Of a stretch of DNA of 55,411 nucleotides, positions 42,459 through 51,441 are shown piece after piece. The notes under the pieces are model-generated. The model did not search any database, was not told the origin of the DNA, and saw nothing but the letters and a program-made list of their open reading frames with translations. The DNA is taken from the NCBI GenBank assembly GCA_026983795.1, contig JALSTI010000146.1, forward strand, positions 1-55,411, in the 5' to 3' direction. The number at the start of each line of letters is the position of its first letter. The stretch's first letter is position 1. This stretch comes from Melioribacteraceae bacterium (GTDB lineage: Bacteria > Bacteroidota > Ignavibacteria > Ignavibacteriales > Melioribacteraceae). Made by a program: the position numbers and the translations under genes.

Positions 42459-45452
42459 ATGAATGATGAAAATATAGAGATTAAATTCGAAAGCGTTTAT
42501 AGAAGCAGAATAAGAAAATTTCAGAAGCTGATGCGCTTTAAAATACGGGATATTCTTCTCGTCTCCAGCTTGTATGATAATTATTTATTCGAAGAAGACG
42601 GCAGACTTTACGAATTAATCAGAGAAGAATATCACACGCTTAATTTAAGTCACTCACCCGAAATTACTCACGTTACTACTTCAAGAGAAGCAATAGAACT
42701 TATTCAACAAGAAAATCAATTTGATTTGATTTTAACCACAATGCACATTGAAGATATGCCCGTTTTGAATTTTGTGCAGGAAATTAAAGCCTTCGGAGTA
42801 AAAATTCCCATAATTCTACTTGCCTACGATAATGAAGAAAGAAAGGAGATGGCTAACAATCCAAAAGCGTCCATTTTCGATATGATTTTTATTTGGCAAG
42901 GCGATTACAGGCTTTTAATGGGAATCATAAAATCGGTTGAGGATAAACTTAATGTTAAAAACGATACGAAAACAATCGGCGTGCAAGTTATAATTCTGGT
43001 TGAAGACGATGTTAAATTTTACTCGGCTTATTTACCTCTGATTTATACGGAAATTTTTAAACAGTCACAGCGGCTTATTTCCGAAGGAGTAAACGCATCA
43101 CACCGGTTTTTAAGAATGCGAGCAAGACCTAAAATTATTTTGTGTACAACTTACGAAGAGGCTTGGAATTATTTCAACCAATACAAATCCAATATCCTTG
43201 GCGTAATTTCAGATATAAATTTTCTTCACAACGGAGTAAAAGACCCGGAAGCCGGAATTAAATTGGCAAAAGCAATAAAATCGGAAATGATGGATATCCC
43301 TATCCTCCTTCAATCAACTCAAGAAGAATTAAGGAGCACCGCCGATAAACTTGGAGTATCTTTCTTAAAAAAAGATTCTCCCCGGCTGTTAAATGAATTA
43401 AGAAAATTCATGATCGAACATTTCGGATTCGGAGATTTTATATTTAAAACTTCGGAAGGCCATCCCGTTGGTCATGCATCTAATTTACGTGAATTTGCCG
43501 AACAACTATCCAAAGTTCCCGACGAATCAATATTGTACCATTCCAGAAGAAATCATTTTTCAACCTGGTTAAAAGCAAGAACGGAATTTTGGCTGGCAAA
43601 TAAATTGCGTCCCCGTAAAGTATCCGATTTTAACTCTGTAGTGGATCTAAGAAACGAATTGATTTCCAGCGTTACGGATTATATAAATTTTCAACAATTA
43701 GGTTCTATAACCGAATTTAATAAAGAAACTTTCGATCCTAAAAACAGTTTTGCAAAAATCGGTTACGGGTCTCTTGGCGGTAAGGCGCGCGGACTCGGTT
43801 TTATCAATAATTTAATTAACAACTTCAACTTAAATTTTGCTTCCAAAGGCGTTGATATTTACGTCCCTTCGGCAATTGTATTGGCTACGGATATTTACGA
43901 TAAATTTATTGAAGAAAATGATCTTTTCGATTTTGCCATTAATGAAACTGATGATCAAAAAATATTGGAAAGATTTGTTTTTGCCGAAAAGTTTCCCAGC
44001 GAAGTAATTCTTAAATTAATTGACTTTTTGCACATTGTAAAAGAACCGCTTGCCGTAAGAAGTTCCAGTTTGTTGGAAGATTCCCAATTTCAACCTTTTG
44101 CCGGTGTTTATGAAACATTTATGATATCCAACAACGATGAGGATCCCGAAGAGAGATTGGAAGAATTGCTTTTAAGTATAAAAGCGGTTTATGCTTCTAC
44201 TTTTTTGAAAAAAGCCAAAGATTATCTCCAAGCCACTTCTTACAGATTGGAAGAAGAGAAAATGGCGGTTATTATACAAAAATTAGTCGGAAGTAAATAC
44301 GAAGAAAGATTTTATCCCGTTATTTCCGGCGTTGCAAAGTCATATAACTTTTATCCCGTTCCCCCGCAAAAAGCAACCGACGGTATTGCTTTGATTGCTT
44401 TAGGTCTTGGAAAAACAGTGGTGGAGGGGGGCAATACTGTAAGGTTTTGTCCTAAATTTCCAAAACATTTAATTCAATTTTATTCCACAAAAGAAACCCT
44501 GAAAAACACCCAACAAAAATTTTATGCTCTCAATTTATCATCGGAATTTTCTATCGAAACAATAGATCAACTCGAGGGAATGGTTCAAAGTTACGATTTA
44601 AGCTATGCTGAAAAAGACGGAACGTTGTACAATGTAGGCTCAACTTACTCTCCGCAGAATAATGCAATTTACGATGGAATTTCACGTGACGGAATGCGGC
44701 TTGTAACATTTGCGCCGATTTTAAAGCATAATATTTTTCCTCTGCCCGAAATTTTGGATACTTTGCTGAAGTATGGCGCTTGGGGAATGGGAACTCAAGT
44801 GGAAATTGAATTTGCGGCTAATAATTCCGAAAAGGGTAAACCGATTGACGAGTTTGCCATGTTGCAAATGCGCCCGATGGTTCTTTCCAGGGAATCTGCC
44901 GATATTGATTTTTCCAATTTGAGCAACGATGATTTGATTGCCAAAAGTAATATAGTTTTGGGAGACGGAATAATTGAAGACATTTATAACATTGTAACTA
45001 TTGATAAAGAAAAATTTGACAGGGCAAAAAGTAAAGCGGCTGCCGAAGAAATTTCTCAAATAAATTCTAAATTGCGCAATTCCAACACTAAATTTATTTT
45101 AATAGGATTGGGAAGATGGGGCAGCCTCGATCCCTGGCTTGGCATTCCTGTTACCTGGGATCAAATTTCAATGGCTGCGGTTATTGTTGAAGCGGGATTT
45201 GAAGATATTGAAGTCGATCCTTCCCAAGGCTCACACTTTTTTCACAACATTACGGCTTTCAGAATCGGATATTTTACTATCAGAAATACAAATAAAGATA
45301 CTTTTGTAGATTGGAATTGGTTGGCAAAACAGCAGCCGGAAGAAGAACTGAATTTTGTTAAACATCTAAAATTCGAAAAACCTATAATTACTAAAATCAG
45401 CGGAAGACAAAACGAAGGAGTAATTATTAAACCAGGAAAGGAAGCTTTTTAA
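42459..45452 (+). CDS. REC-REC-ATP-grasp protein with PEP-synthase-type N-terminal domain (copy 1)
   Basis: A 997-residue protein. Residues about 28-165 form a degenerate receiver-like domain (DLILTT in place of the acceptor Asp). Residues about 174-320 form a receiver with the full set: Glu182-Asp183-Asp184, Asp252 (VISDINF), Thr287 and Lys304. From about 430 to 810 lies a PPDK_N/PEP-synthase ATP-grasp domain: GSLGGKARGLGF (Lys442), PLAVRSSSLLEDSQFQPFAGVYETF (Arg534), VEIEF (782-785) and LQMRPM (Gln803, Arg805), the ATP and metal ligands of dikinases. The phosphohistidine swivel (TxHA) and the PEP/pyruvate barrel are absent; instead a 150-residue tail has GLGRWGSLDPWLGIPV and PSQGSHFFHNITAF. 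I cannot name a reaction. It follows a glutamate dehydrogenase gene and has a paralogue at 47036. Confidence 0.82.
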   Translation: MNDENIEIKFESVYRSRIRKFQKLMRFKIRDILLVSSLYDNYLFEEDGRLYELIREEYHTLNLSHSPEITHVTTSREAIELIQQENQFDLILTTMHIEDMPVLNFVQEIKAFGVKIPIILLAYDNEERKEMANNPKASIFDMIFIWQGDYRLLMGIIKSVEDKLNVKNDTKTIGVQVIILVEDDVKFYSAYLPLIYTEIFKQSQRLISEGVNASHRFLRMRARPKIILCTTYEEAWNYFNQYKSNILGVISDINFLHNGVKDPEAGIKLAKAIKSEMMDIPILLQSTQEELRSTADKLGVSFLKKDSPRLLNELRKFMIEHFGFGDFIFKTSEGHPVGHASNLREFAEQLSKVPDESILYHSRRNHFSTWLKARTEFWLANKLRPRKVSDFNSVVDLRNELISSVTDYINFQQLGSITEFNKETFDPKNSFAKIGYGSLGGKARGLGFINNLINNFNLNFASKGVDIYVPSAIVLATDIYDKFIEENDLFDFAINETDDQKILERFVFAEKFPSEVILKLIDFLHIVKEPLAVRSSSLLEDSQFQPFAGVYETFMISNNDEDPEERLEELLLSIKAVYASTFLKKAKDYLQATSYRLEEEKMAVIIQKLVGSKYEERFYPVISGVAKSYNFYPVPPQKATDGIALIALGLGKTVVEGGNTVRFCPKFPKHLIQFYSTKETLKNTQQKFYALNLSSEFSIETIDQLEGMVQSYDLSYAEKDGTLYNVGSTYSPQNNAIYDGISRDGMRLVTFAPILKHNIFPLPEILDTLLKYGAWGMGTQVEIEFAANNSEKGKPIDEFAMLQMRPMVLSRESADIDFSNLSNDDLIAKSNIVLGDGIIEDIYNIVTIDKEKFDRAKSKAAAEEISQINSKLRNSNTKFILIGLGRWGSLDPWLGIPVTWDQISMAAVIVEAGFEDIEVDPSQGSHFFHNITAFRIGYFTIRNTNKDTFVDWNWLAKQQPEEELNFVKHLKFEKPIITKISGRQNEGVIIKPGKEAF

Positions 45453-45510
45453 GCTGAATAAATAATAACAAAATAATTTTGGATATCTCACAAAAATAAG
45501 GAGAAACACA

Positions 45511-46872
45511 ATGTCACAGTATGTTCAAGATTTGATGTCAATGGTAAAAGCAAAAAACCCAAACGAACCTGAATTCCATCAAGCTGTTCTTGAAGTGGCA
45601 GAATCTTTGGATGTGGTTTTGGAAAAACATCCTGAATACAGAGCCGCAAAAATATTGGAGAGAATGGTTGAACCCGAAAGGGTAATAGAATTTAGAGTTC
45701 CTTGGGTTGATGAAGAAGGTGAAATTCATATCAACCGCGGTTACAGAATTGAAATGAATAGTGCGATTGGTCCTTACAAAGGCGGATTAAGATTTCACCC
45801 TTCCGTAAACCGAAGCATTCTGAAATTTTTAGCTTTCGAACAAGTATTCAAAAACAGTTTAACCTCGTTGCCTATGGGCGGCGGAAAAGGCGGATCTGAT
45901 TTTGATCCTAAAGGTAAAAGCGACCTTAAAGTAATGAGGTTTACTCAGCAATTTATGAGCGAATTGTTCCGTCATATTGGTCCTAATACCGACGTTCCCG
46001 CCGGCGATATTGGCGTTGGCGGTAGGGAAATAGGCTATTTGTTTGGTCAATATAAAAAATTAAGAAATGAATTCTCCGGCGTTCTTACCGGTAAAGGATT
46101 AAATTGGGGAGGTTCCTTAATAAGACCCGAAGCAACCGGTTACGGAAGCGTTTATTTCGCATCGGAAATGCTGGCAACAAGAGGAGAAACGTTGGAAGGC
46201 AAAATATGTTTGGTATCCGGCAGCGGAAACGTAGCCCAATATACCGTAGAAAAAATTAACCAATTAGGCGGTAAAGTTGTTACTTTATCAGATTCCAATG
46301 GTTATGTTTACGACGAAGAGGGAATTGATGCCGAAAAATTGGCTTACGTAATGGAATTGAAAAATGTTAGACGCGGAAGAATTAAAGAATATGCCGAAAA
46401 ATATCCTAATGCGGTTTATACTCCGGTAGATCCCAATCTCGATTATAATCCTTTATGGAATCATAAAGCAGATTGCGCTTTCCCGTCCGCTACGCAAAAC
46501 GAAATAAACGGTAAAGATGCTCAACATTTACTGGATAACGGAGTTTTTGTGGTTAGTGAAGGTGCTAATATGCCCACAACATTGGACGGCGTTCAATTGT
46601 TCCTGGATAAGGGAATCCTTTACGGTCCGGCAAAAGCCGCAAATGCCGGCGGCGTGGCGGTTTCCGGCTTGGAAATGTCTCAAAACAGTATGAGGTTAAA
46701 CTGGACAAGAGAAGAAGTGGATAAACGATTACATGGAATTATGAAAAATATTCATAAAACATGCGTTGATATGGCTGAAAGATTCGGAATGCCGGGAAAT
46801 TATGTGGCAGGCGCAAATATAGGCGGTTTCTTAAAAGTTGCCGACGCAATGATGGATCAAGGCGTTGTTTAA
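45511..46872 (+). CDS. gdhA: Glutamate dehydrogenase, copy 2 (E. coli-like coenzyme loop)
   Basis: A 453-residue paralogue of copy 1, aligned without gaps over at least the first 254 residues. It has Lys90, Lys126 (PMGGGKGG), Asp166 (PAGDIGVG), SGSGNVAQYTVEKI and LSDSNG with Asp251, as in E. coli NADP-dependent GdhA. This part is longer after the Rossmann core (DPNLDYNPLWNHKADCAFPSATQNEI), also like the E. coli enzyme. The ATG has AAGGAG upstream. It begins 58 bases after the first ATP-grasp gene and is followed by a strong terminator, so a separate transcript for the next gene is likely. Confidence 0.95.
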   Translation: MSQYVQDLMSMVKAKNPNEPEFHQAVLEVAESLDVVLEKHPEYRAAKILERMVEPERVIEFRVPWVDEEGEIHINRGYRIEMNSAIGPYKGGLRFHPSVNRSILKFLAFEQVFKNSLTSLPMGGGKGGSDFDPKGKSDLKVMRFTQQFMSELFRHIGPNTDVPAGDIGVGGREIGYLFGQYKKLRNEFSGVLTGKGLNWGGSLIRPEATGYGSVYFASEMLATRGETLEGKICLVSGSGNVAQYTVEKINQLGGKVVTLSDSNGYVYDEEGIDAEKLAYVMELKNVRRGRIKEYAEKYPNAVYTPVDPNLDYNPLWNHKADCAFPSATQNEINGKDAQHLLDNGVFVVSEGANMPTTLDGVQLFLDKGILYGPAKAANAGGVAVSGLEMSQNSMRLNWTREEVDKRLHGIMKNIHKTCVDMAERFGMPGNYVAGANIGGFLKVADAMMDQGVV

Positions 46873-46889
46873 TTAAGCCGTTTTATCTC

Positions 46890-46917
46890 AAACTCCCGCT
46901 CGCCCGGGCGGGAGTTT
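46890..46917 (+). terminator. Terminator after glutamate dehydrogenase copy 2
   Basis: A ten-base-pair perfect stem (AAACTCCCGC / GCGGGAGTTT) with an eight-base GC-rich loop is followed by CTTTTTA on the plus strand. It lies 17 bases after the stop codon and is unusually GC-rich for this sequence. Confidence 0.9.
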
Positions 46918-47035
46918 CTTTTTACTGTTTCTTATCTTCTCTTTTTTAATTTCTTCAATTTTACTTACTTTAATGAAAGGAATTTATTTCGTCTGAGAAT
47001 TTATCAATCTCTCATTTTTTTCGGAGAATACAAAA

Positions 47036-50011
47036 GTGAAACTTTCCAGTTGGGTAGAAGAAGGATTCGATAAAAAGGCATTGCCGTTTCAAAACTTAAT
47101 GCGGTTTAGAATTCGCGATATCCTTCTTGTTTCAAGTTTATATGATTTGTATTTGTTTGAAGAAGACGGCAGATTATATGAATTGTTAAGACACGAATAC
47201 CGCGATTTGCAATTAAGTCATACACCCGAAATTACGCGTGTATCTACCGCAAAAAAAGCTATTCAACTTGCTAAAGAAGAAAAAAGATTCGACCTTATAA
47301 TTACCACTCTTCATATTGAAGATATGGACGCAATACGCTTTGCCGAAAAAGTTAAAAGCTCCGGATTGAATATTCCTATTGTGCTGCTTACCCACAACAA
47401 AAAAGAATTAAATCATTTAATGGTAAGCCGCAACATTCACATTTTTGATAACGTGTTTATGTGGCAAGGAGATTTTAGAATAATTATCGCAATTATCAAA
47501 TCCATTGAAGATAAACTTAATGTTGACCACGACACAAATATTGTGGGCGTGCAAACCATAATTTTAATTGAAGACGATGTTCAATATTACTCTTCCTTTT
47601 TGCCTTTAATTTATACGGAATTATTCAATCAAGCCCGGCGTTTAATTTCCGAAGGCGTAAATTTGTCTCATAAATATTTAAGAATGAGGGCTCGACCCAA
47701 AATTCTTTTAAGCAACGATTATGAAACCGCATGGAAATATTACAAAAAATACAAAGAATATTGCTTGGGAATAGTTTCTGATATCGCTTTTCCTTATAAA
47801 AAGCAAATTCATCCTAAAGCGGGAATAAAATTTGCCAAAAATATTAAAGCTGATCAACCCGATTTACCAATTCTGCTCCTTTCGAACGATGAAAGCAATA
47901 AAGCCGATGCCGAAAAAGTAAACAGTTCATTTATTCTCAAAAATTCGCCTTTACTGCTTGAACAGTTAAGAGATTTTATGTATGAATATTTCAGTTTCGG
48001 AGATTTTATTTTCCGGAAAGCCGATGGTACGGAAGTAGGAAGAGCGCACGATTTAAAATCTTTGCAAGAACAACTTAAAGTGGTTCCGGACGAAAGTATA
48101 ATTTACCATGCATCCCGCAATCATTTCTCTAATTGGTTAAAAGCACGTACCGAATTCAGATTAGCTCATAAATTACGCCCCAGAAAAGTATCGGATTATA
48201 AGGATGTAACCGAACTCCGGTACGATTTAATAAATTCAATTGAAAATTATAAGAAGCAAAGGAAAAAAGGACTTATAACCGATTTTGATAAAGATAATTT
48301 TGATCCGCAAACAGGCTTTGCCAGAGTAGGAACAGGTTCTTTAGGCGGTAAAGCACGCGGTTTGGGTTTTTTAAATGCGTTAATAAGCGATTACGAATTG
48401 GATACAAAATTTGAAAATGTTAGAATTTTTGTGCCTCCGGGTATTGTAGTTGCAACCGGCGTTTACGATAGTTTTTTGGAATTAAATAATTTGAGAAAAT
48501 TTGCCATTAATTGTGACGACGATGAAGAAATAACACGGAAATTTTTAAAAGCGGAACATTTTCCCCACGAAATTATTAGCAGTCTGGCTTCTTTCCTTGA
48601 ATTAATCGATACGCCGCTTGCGGTACGCTCATCAAGTCTTTTGGAAGATTCTCAATATCATCCGTTTGCCGGAGTTTATGAAACATATATGTTGCCAAAT
48701 AATAATTCCAATCCTTTAATCAGATTAAATGAATTATTGATAACCATTAAAAAAATATATGCCTCAACATTTTACAATAGGGCAAAGGAATATCTGAAAA
48801 TTACATCTTACCGGTTGGAAGAAGAAAAAATGGCTGTCATTATTCAAAAACTTGTAGGTAAAAAGCATGAAAACCGTTTTTATCCCGAAATCTCCGGAGT
48901 TGCAAAATCGTATAACTTTTATCCGGTTAAACCGCAAAAATCCCACGACGGTATTGTAGGCATTGCGCTTGGTCTTGGCAAAACCGTTGTAGACGGCGGG
49001 AATTGCTTAAGATTTTGCCCAAAATATCCTAACGATACGCTTCAATTTAATACTATAAAAGATACATTGGATAGTTCGCAAACTAAATTTTTTGCTCTTA
49101 AATTAGACGGGGAAGTTGATCTTGAAGTTCAAACCCACGATTTACTTTTAGAGGAATACGATTTGTCCGTTGCCGAAAAAGACGGCGTTTTGAATTATGT
49201 GGGATCAACTTACTCAATAGAAAACGATATAATTTACGACGGAACAAGCAGAAACGGAATTAGAGTTGTAACTTTTGCCCCAATTTTGAAACATAAAATT
49301 TTTCCTCTTCCGGAAATTGTAAATTTTTTGCTCGAAATGAGCAGCTGGGGTATGGGTACGCCGGTCGAAATTGAATTTGCGGTTAATTTGGCTAACAGAA
49401 ACCATCCTAAAAATGACTTCGGGGTTGTACAAGTTAGACCTATTGTAATAAACGAAGAACTTGAGAATTTAAAAATCGATTTTACCGAACATAAAAAACT
49501 GCTTTGCCAAAGCGATCAGGTTTTAGGACACGGAATAATTAACGATATTTACGATATAGTTTATGTGGATCAAAAAAAATTCGATCGTTCTAAAACAAGA
49601 GAAATTGCACAGGAAATAAGTCAATACAACTCAAAACTAAATTCCCGTAATAAACCTTATTTGTTAATAGGAATGGGAAGATGGGGTTCGTTAGACCCGT
49701 GGCTCGGTATTCCGGTTGTGTGGGATCAAATCTCAGGCGCAAAAGTAATTGTCGAATCCGATTTTAAAGATATGATAGTAAAACCTTCGCAAGGTTCACA
49801 CTTTTTCCATAACATTACTTCGTTAATGATTGGTTATTTTACCGTTTCTAATTTGAATGATAAAAGTTTTCTTGATTTTGAATGGCTGGATTCCTTAGAA
49901 ACAAAAGACCAAAAAAAATATTGTAAACATTTTGAGTTTCATGAACCGTTAGTTGTTAAAATTAACGGTAGAAAAAACAAAGGAATTATTATTAAACCCG
50001 GCATGGAATAA
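47036..50011 (+). CDS. REC-REC-ATP-grasp protein with PEP-synthase-type N-terminal domain (copy 2)
   Basis: A 991-residue paralogue of the protein at 42459, alike along its whole length (roughly 60 percent identical by eye in the N-terminal third). REC1 is degenerate (DLIITT); REC2 keeps Glu179-Asp180-Asp181, Asp249 (IVSDIAF), Ser283 and Lys302. The ATP-grasp domain has GSLGGKARGLGF (Lys439), PLAVRSSSLLEDSQYHPFAGVYETY (Arg531), VEIEFAVN and VQVRPIV. The swivel and PEP barrel are missing, and the tail has GMGRWGSLDPWLGIPV and GSHFFHNIT. The start is GTG with GGAG upstream. It is separated from gdh copy 2 by a terminator and precedes an aminotransferase by 70 bases. Confidence 0.82.
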   Translation: MKLSSWVEEGFDKKALPFQNLMRFRIRDILLVSSLYDLYLFEEDGRLYELLRHEYRDLQLSHTPEITRVSTAKKAIQLAKEEKRFDLIITTLHIEDMDAIRFAEKVKSSGLNIPIVLLTHNKKELNHLMVSRNIHIFDNVFMWQGDFRIIIAIIKSIEDKLNVDHDTNIVGVQTIILIEDDVQYYSSFLPLIYTELFNQARRLISEGVNLSHKYLRMRARPKILLSNDYETAWKYYKKYKEYCLGIVSDIAFPYKKQIHPKAGIKFAKNIKADQPDLPILLLSNDESNKADAEKVNSSFILKNSPLLLEQLRDFMYEYFSFGDFIFRKADGTEVGRAHDLKSLQEQLKVVPDESIIYHASRNHFSNWLKARTEFRLAHKLRPRKVSDYKDVTELRYDLINSIENYKKQRKKGLITDFDKDNFDPQTGFARVGTGSLGGKARGLGFLNALISDYELDTKFENVRIFVPPGIVVATGVYDSFLELNNLRKFAINCDDDEEITRKFLKAEHFPHEIISSLASFLELIDTPLAVRSSSLLEDSQYHPFAGVYETYMLPNNNSNPLIRLNELLITIKKIYASTFYNRAKEYLKITSYRLEEEKMAVIIQKLVGKKHENRFYPEISGVAKSYNFYPVKPQKSHDGIVGIALGLGKTVVDGGNCLRFCPKYPNDTLQFNTIKDTLDSSQTKFFALKLDGEVDLEVQTHDLLLEEYDLSVAEKDGVLNYVGSTYSIENDIIYDGTSRNGIRVVTFAPILKHKIFPLPEIVNFLLEMSSWGMGTPVEIEFAVNLANRNHPKNDFGVVQVRPIVINEELENLKIDFTEHKKLLCQSDQVLGHGIINDIYDIVYVDQKKFDRSKTREIAQEISQYNSKLNSRNKPYLLIGMGRWGSLDPWLGIPVVWDQISGAKVIVESDFKDMIVKPSQGSHFFHNITSLMIGYFTVSNLNDKSFLDFEWLDSLETKDQKKYCKHFEFHEPLVVKINGRKNKGIIIKPGME

Positions 50012-50081
50012 CCGGGTTGAATTGAAACTGTTAACGAAAAAAATTAAATTGTATTAACTATTTATCAAAAAAGGTGATAAT

Positions 50082-51308
50082 ATGAACACGAATGAAATTG
50101 CTCCCGCAGTAAGAACAAAAAACATAACTTATGCCGTACGGGATGTATTATTAATAGCAAACGAAGTAGCCAAAACCGGCAAAGAAATGCTTTATTTGAA
50201 TATTGGAGATCCTAATATTTTCGATTTTGCAACACCGAGACCAATGATTGAAGCAAGCTATAAAGCAATGTTGGAAAATAAAAACGGTTACGGACCATCC
50301 TCGGGTATTGAACCCGCCAGGGAATCGATAGCGCGCGAAGCCGAAAGAAAAGGAATTAAAAACATTCAAGATATTTTTGTTACCACCGGCGCAAGCGAAG
50401 CCATTGATATTTGTTTAACGGCGCTTGTTAATCAAGGCGAAAATATTTTAACTCCAACTCCCGGTTATCCTTTATACACGGCTATTCAAAGTAAATTACA
50501 AATGGTTGAAAATCCTTACTACTTAAACGAAAGCAACGGTTGGCAGCCGGATATTGAAGATATAAAAAGTAAAATAAATGAAAAAACCAGAGCGATTATT
50601 GTAATTAATCCTAACAATCCCACTGGGTCCAATAGTACTCCGGAAACGCTAAAACAAATAATCGATTTGGCTCTTGAGCATAATTTGGTAATTTTTGCCG
50701 ATGAGATTTACGATAAATTATTGATGGACGGAGAGTCGCATACGTCTTTAGCCTCATTGAATTCGGAAGTTCCCGTTATTACATTCGGCGGATTGTCTAA
50801 AAACTATTTAGCTCCCGGTTTTAGAATAGGCTGGGGAATTATGAGCGGGAATAGATCGGTTCTTAAAAATTATATAGAAGCAATTAATAAAATTTTACGT
50901 TCGCGTCTTTCGGCTAATCACCCTATTCAATATTCAATTCCTGTTGCGCTGGACGGTGATCAAAGCCATCTTGAAGAAGTTGTTCAAAAATTAACAAAAC
51001 GAAGAAATTTAACGATGGAAATGCTCAACGCAATTCCCGGTATTACATGCGAAGCGCCGAGAGGAGCATTTTACGCTTTCCCAAGGTTACATATAAATAA
51101 TTCCGATTCTCATTTTGTTGCCGAATTAATTAAAGAAACCGGAGTTGTGGTTGTTCCGGGCAGTGGATTCGGTCAAGTGCCCGGCACGCAGCATTTTAGA
51201 GTGGTTTTCTTACCTCCGGAAGAAATATTGGAAAAAGCTTACAAAAGTATAGGCAGCTTTTTTGAGAAATATGTGGAAAAATTTGAAAAAGCCGGCACAA
51301 ATGTCTAA
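50082..51308 (+). CDS. Class I aminotransferase (alanine/aspartate aminotransferase type)
   Basis: A 408-residue fold-type I PLP enzyme. Motifs: NIGDPNIFDFATP, YGPSSGIEPARESIA, TTGASEAIDICL, PTPGYPLY, INPNNPTGS (about 175-183), IFADEIYDKL, and the PLP lysine Lys240 in FGGLSKNYLAPGFRIGWG. The pattern resembles AlaA/AlaT alanine aminotransferases, which move the amino group between glutamate and pyruvate; aspartate as donor is not excluded. AAAGGTGAT precedes the ATG. Placement next to two glutamate dehydrogenase genes suggests a joint role in glutamate/alanine nitrogen flow. Confidence 0.88.
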   Translation: MNTNEIAPAVRTKNITYAVRDVLLIANEVAKTGKEMLYLNIGDPNIFDFATPRPMIEASYKAMLENKNGYGPSSGIEPARESIAREAERKGIKNIQDIFVTTGASEAIDICLTALVNQGENILTPTPGYPLYTAIQSKLQMVENPYYLNESNGWQPDIEDIKSKINEKTRAIIVINPNNPTGSNSTPETLKQIIDLALEHNLVIFADEIYDKLLMDGESHTSLASLNSEVPVITFGGLSKNYLAPGFRIGWGIMSGNRSVLKNYIEAINKILRSRLSANHPIQYSIPVALDGDQSHLEEVVQKLTKRRNLTMEMLNAIPGITCEAPRGAFYAFPRLHINNSDSHFVAELIKETGVVVVPGSGFGQVPGTQHFRVVFLPPEEILEKAYKSIGSFFEKYVEKFEKAGTNV

Positions 51309-51441
51309 ACAATTTGTAAAATAAATCTAAATTGTTTCAGAACCTGATAGGGTTAAAATCTTTTTAAATTTAAAGCGAATTTTTGTTGAATTTATCTTTT
51401 AGAATTCATAAATTCTTATTGATAATTGCTTACTTACTTCT

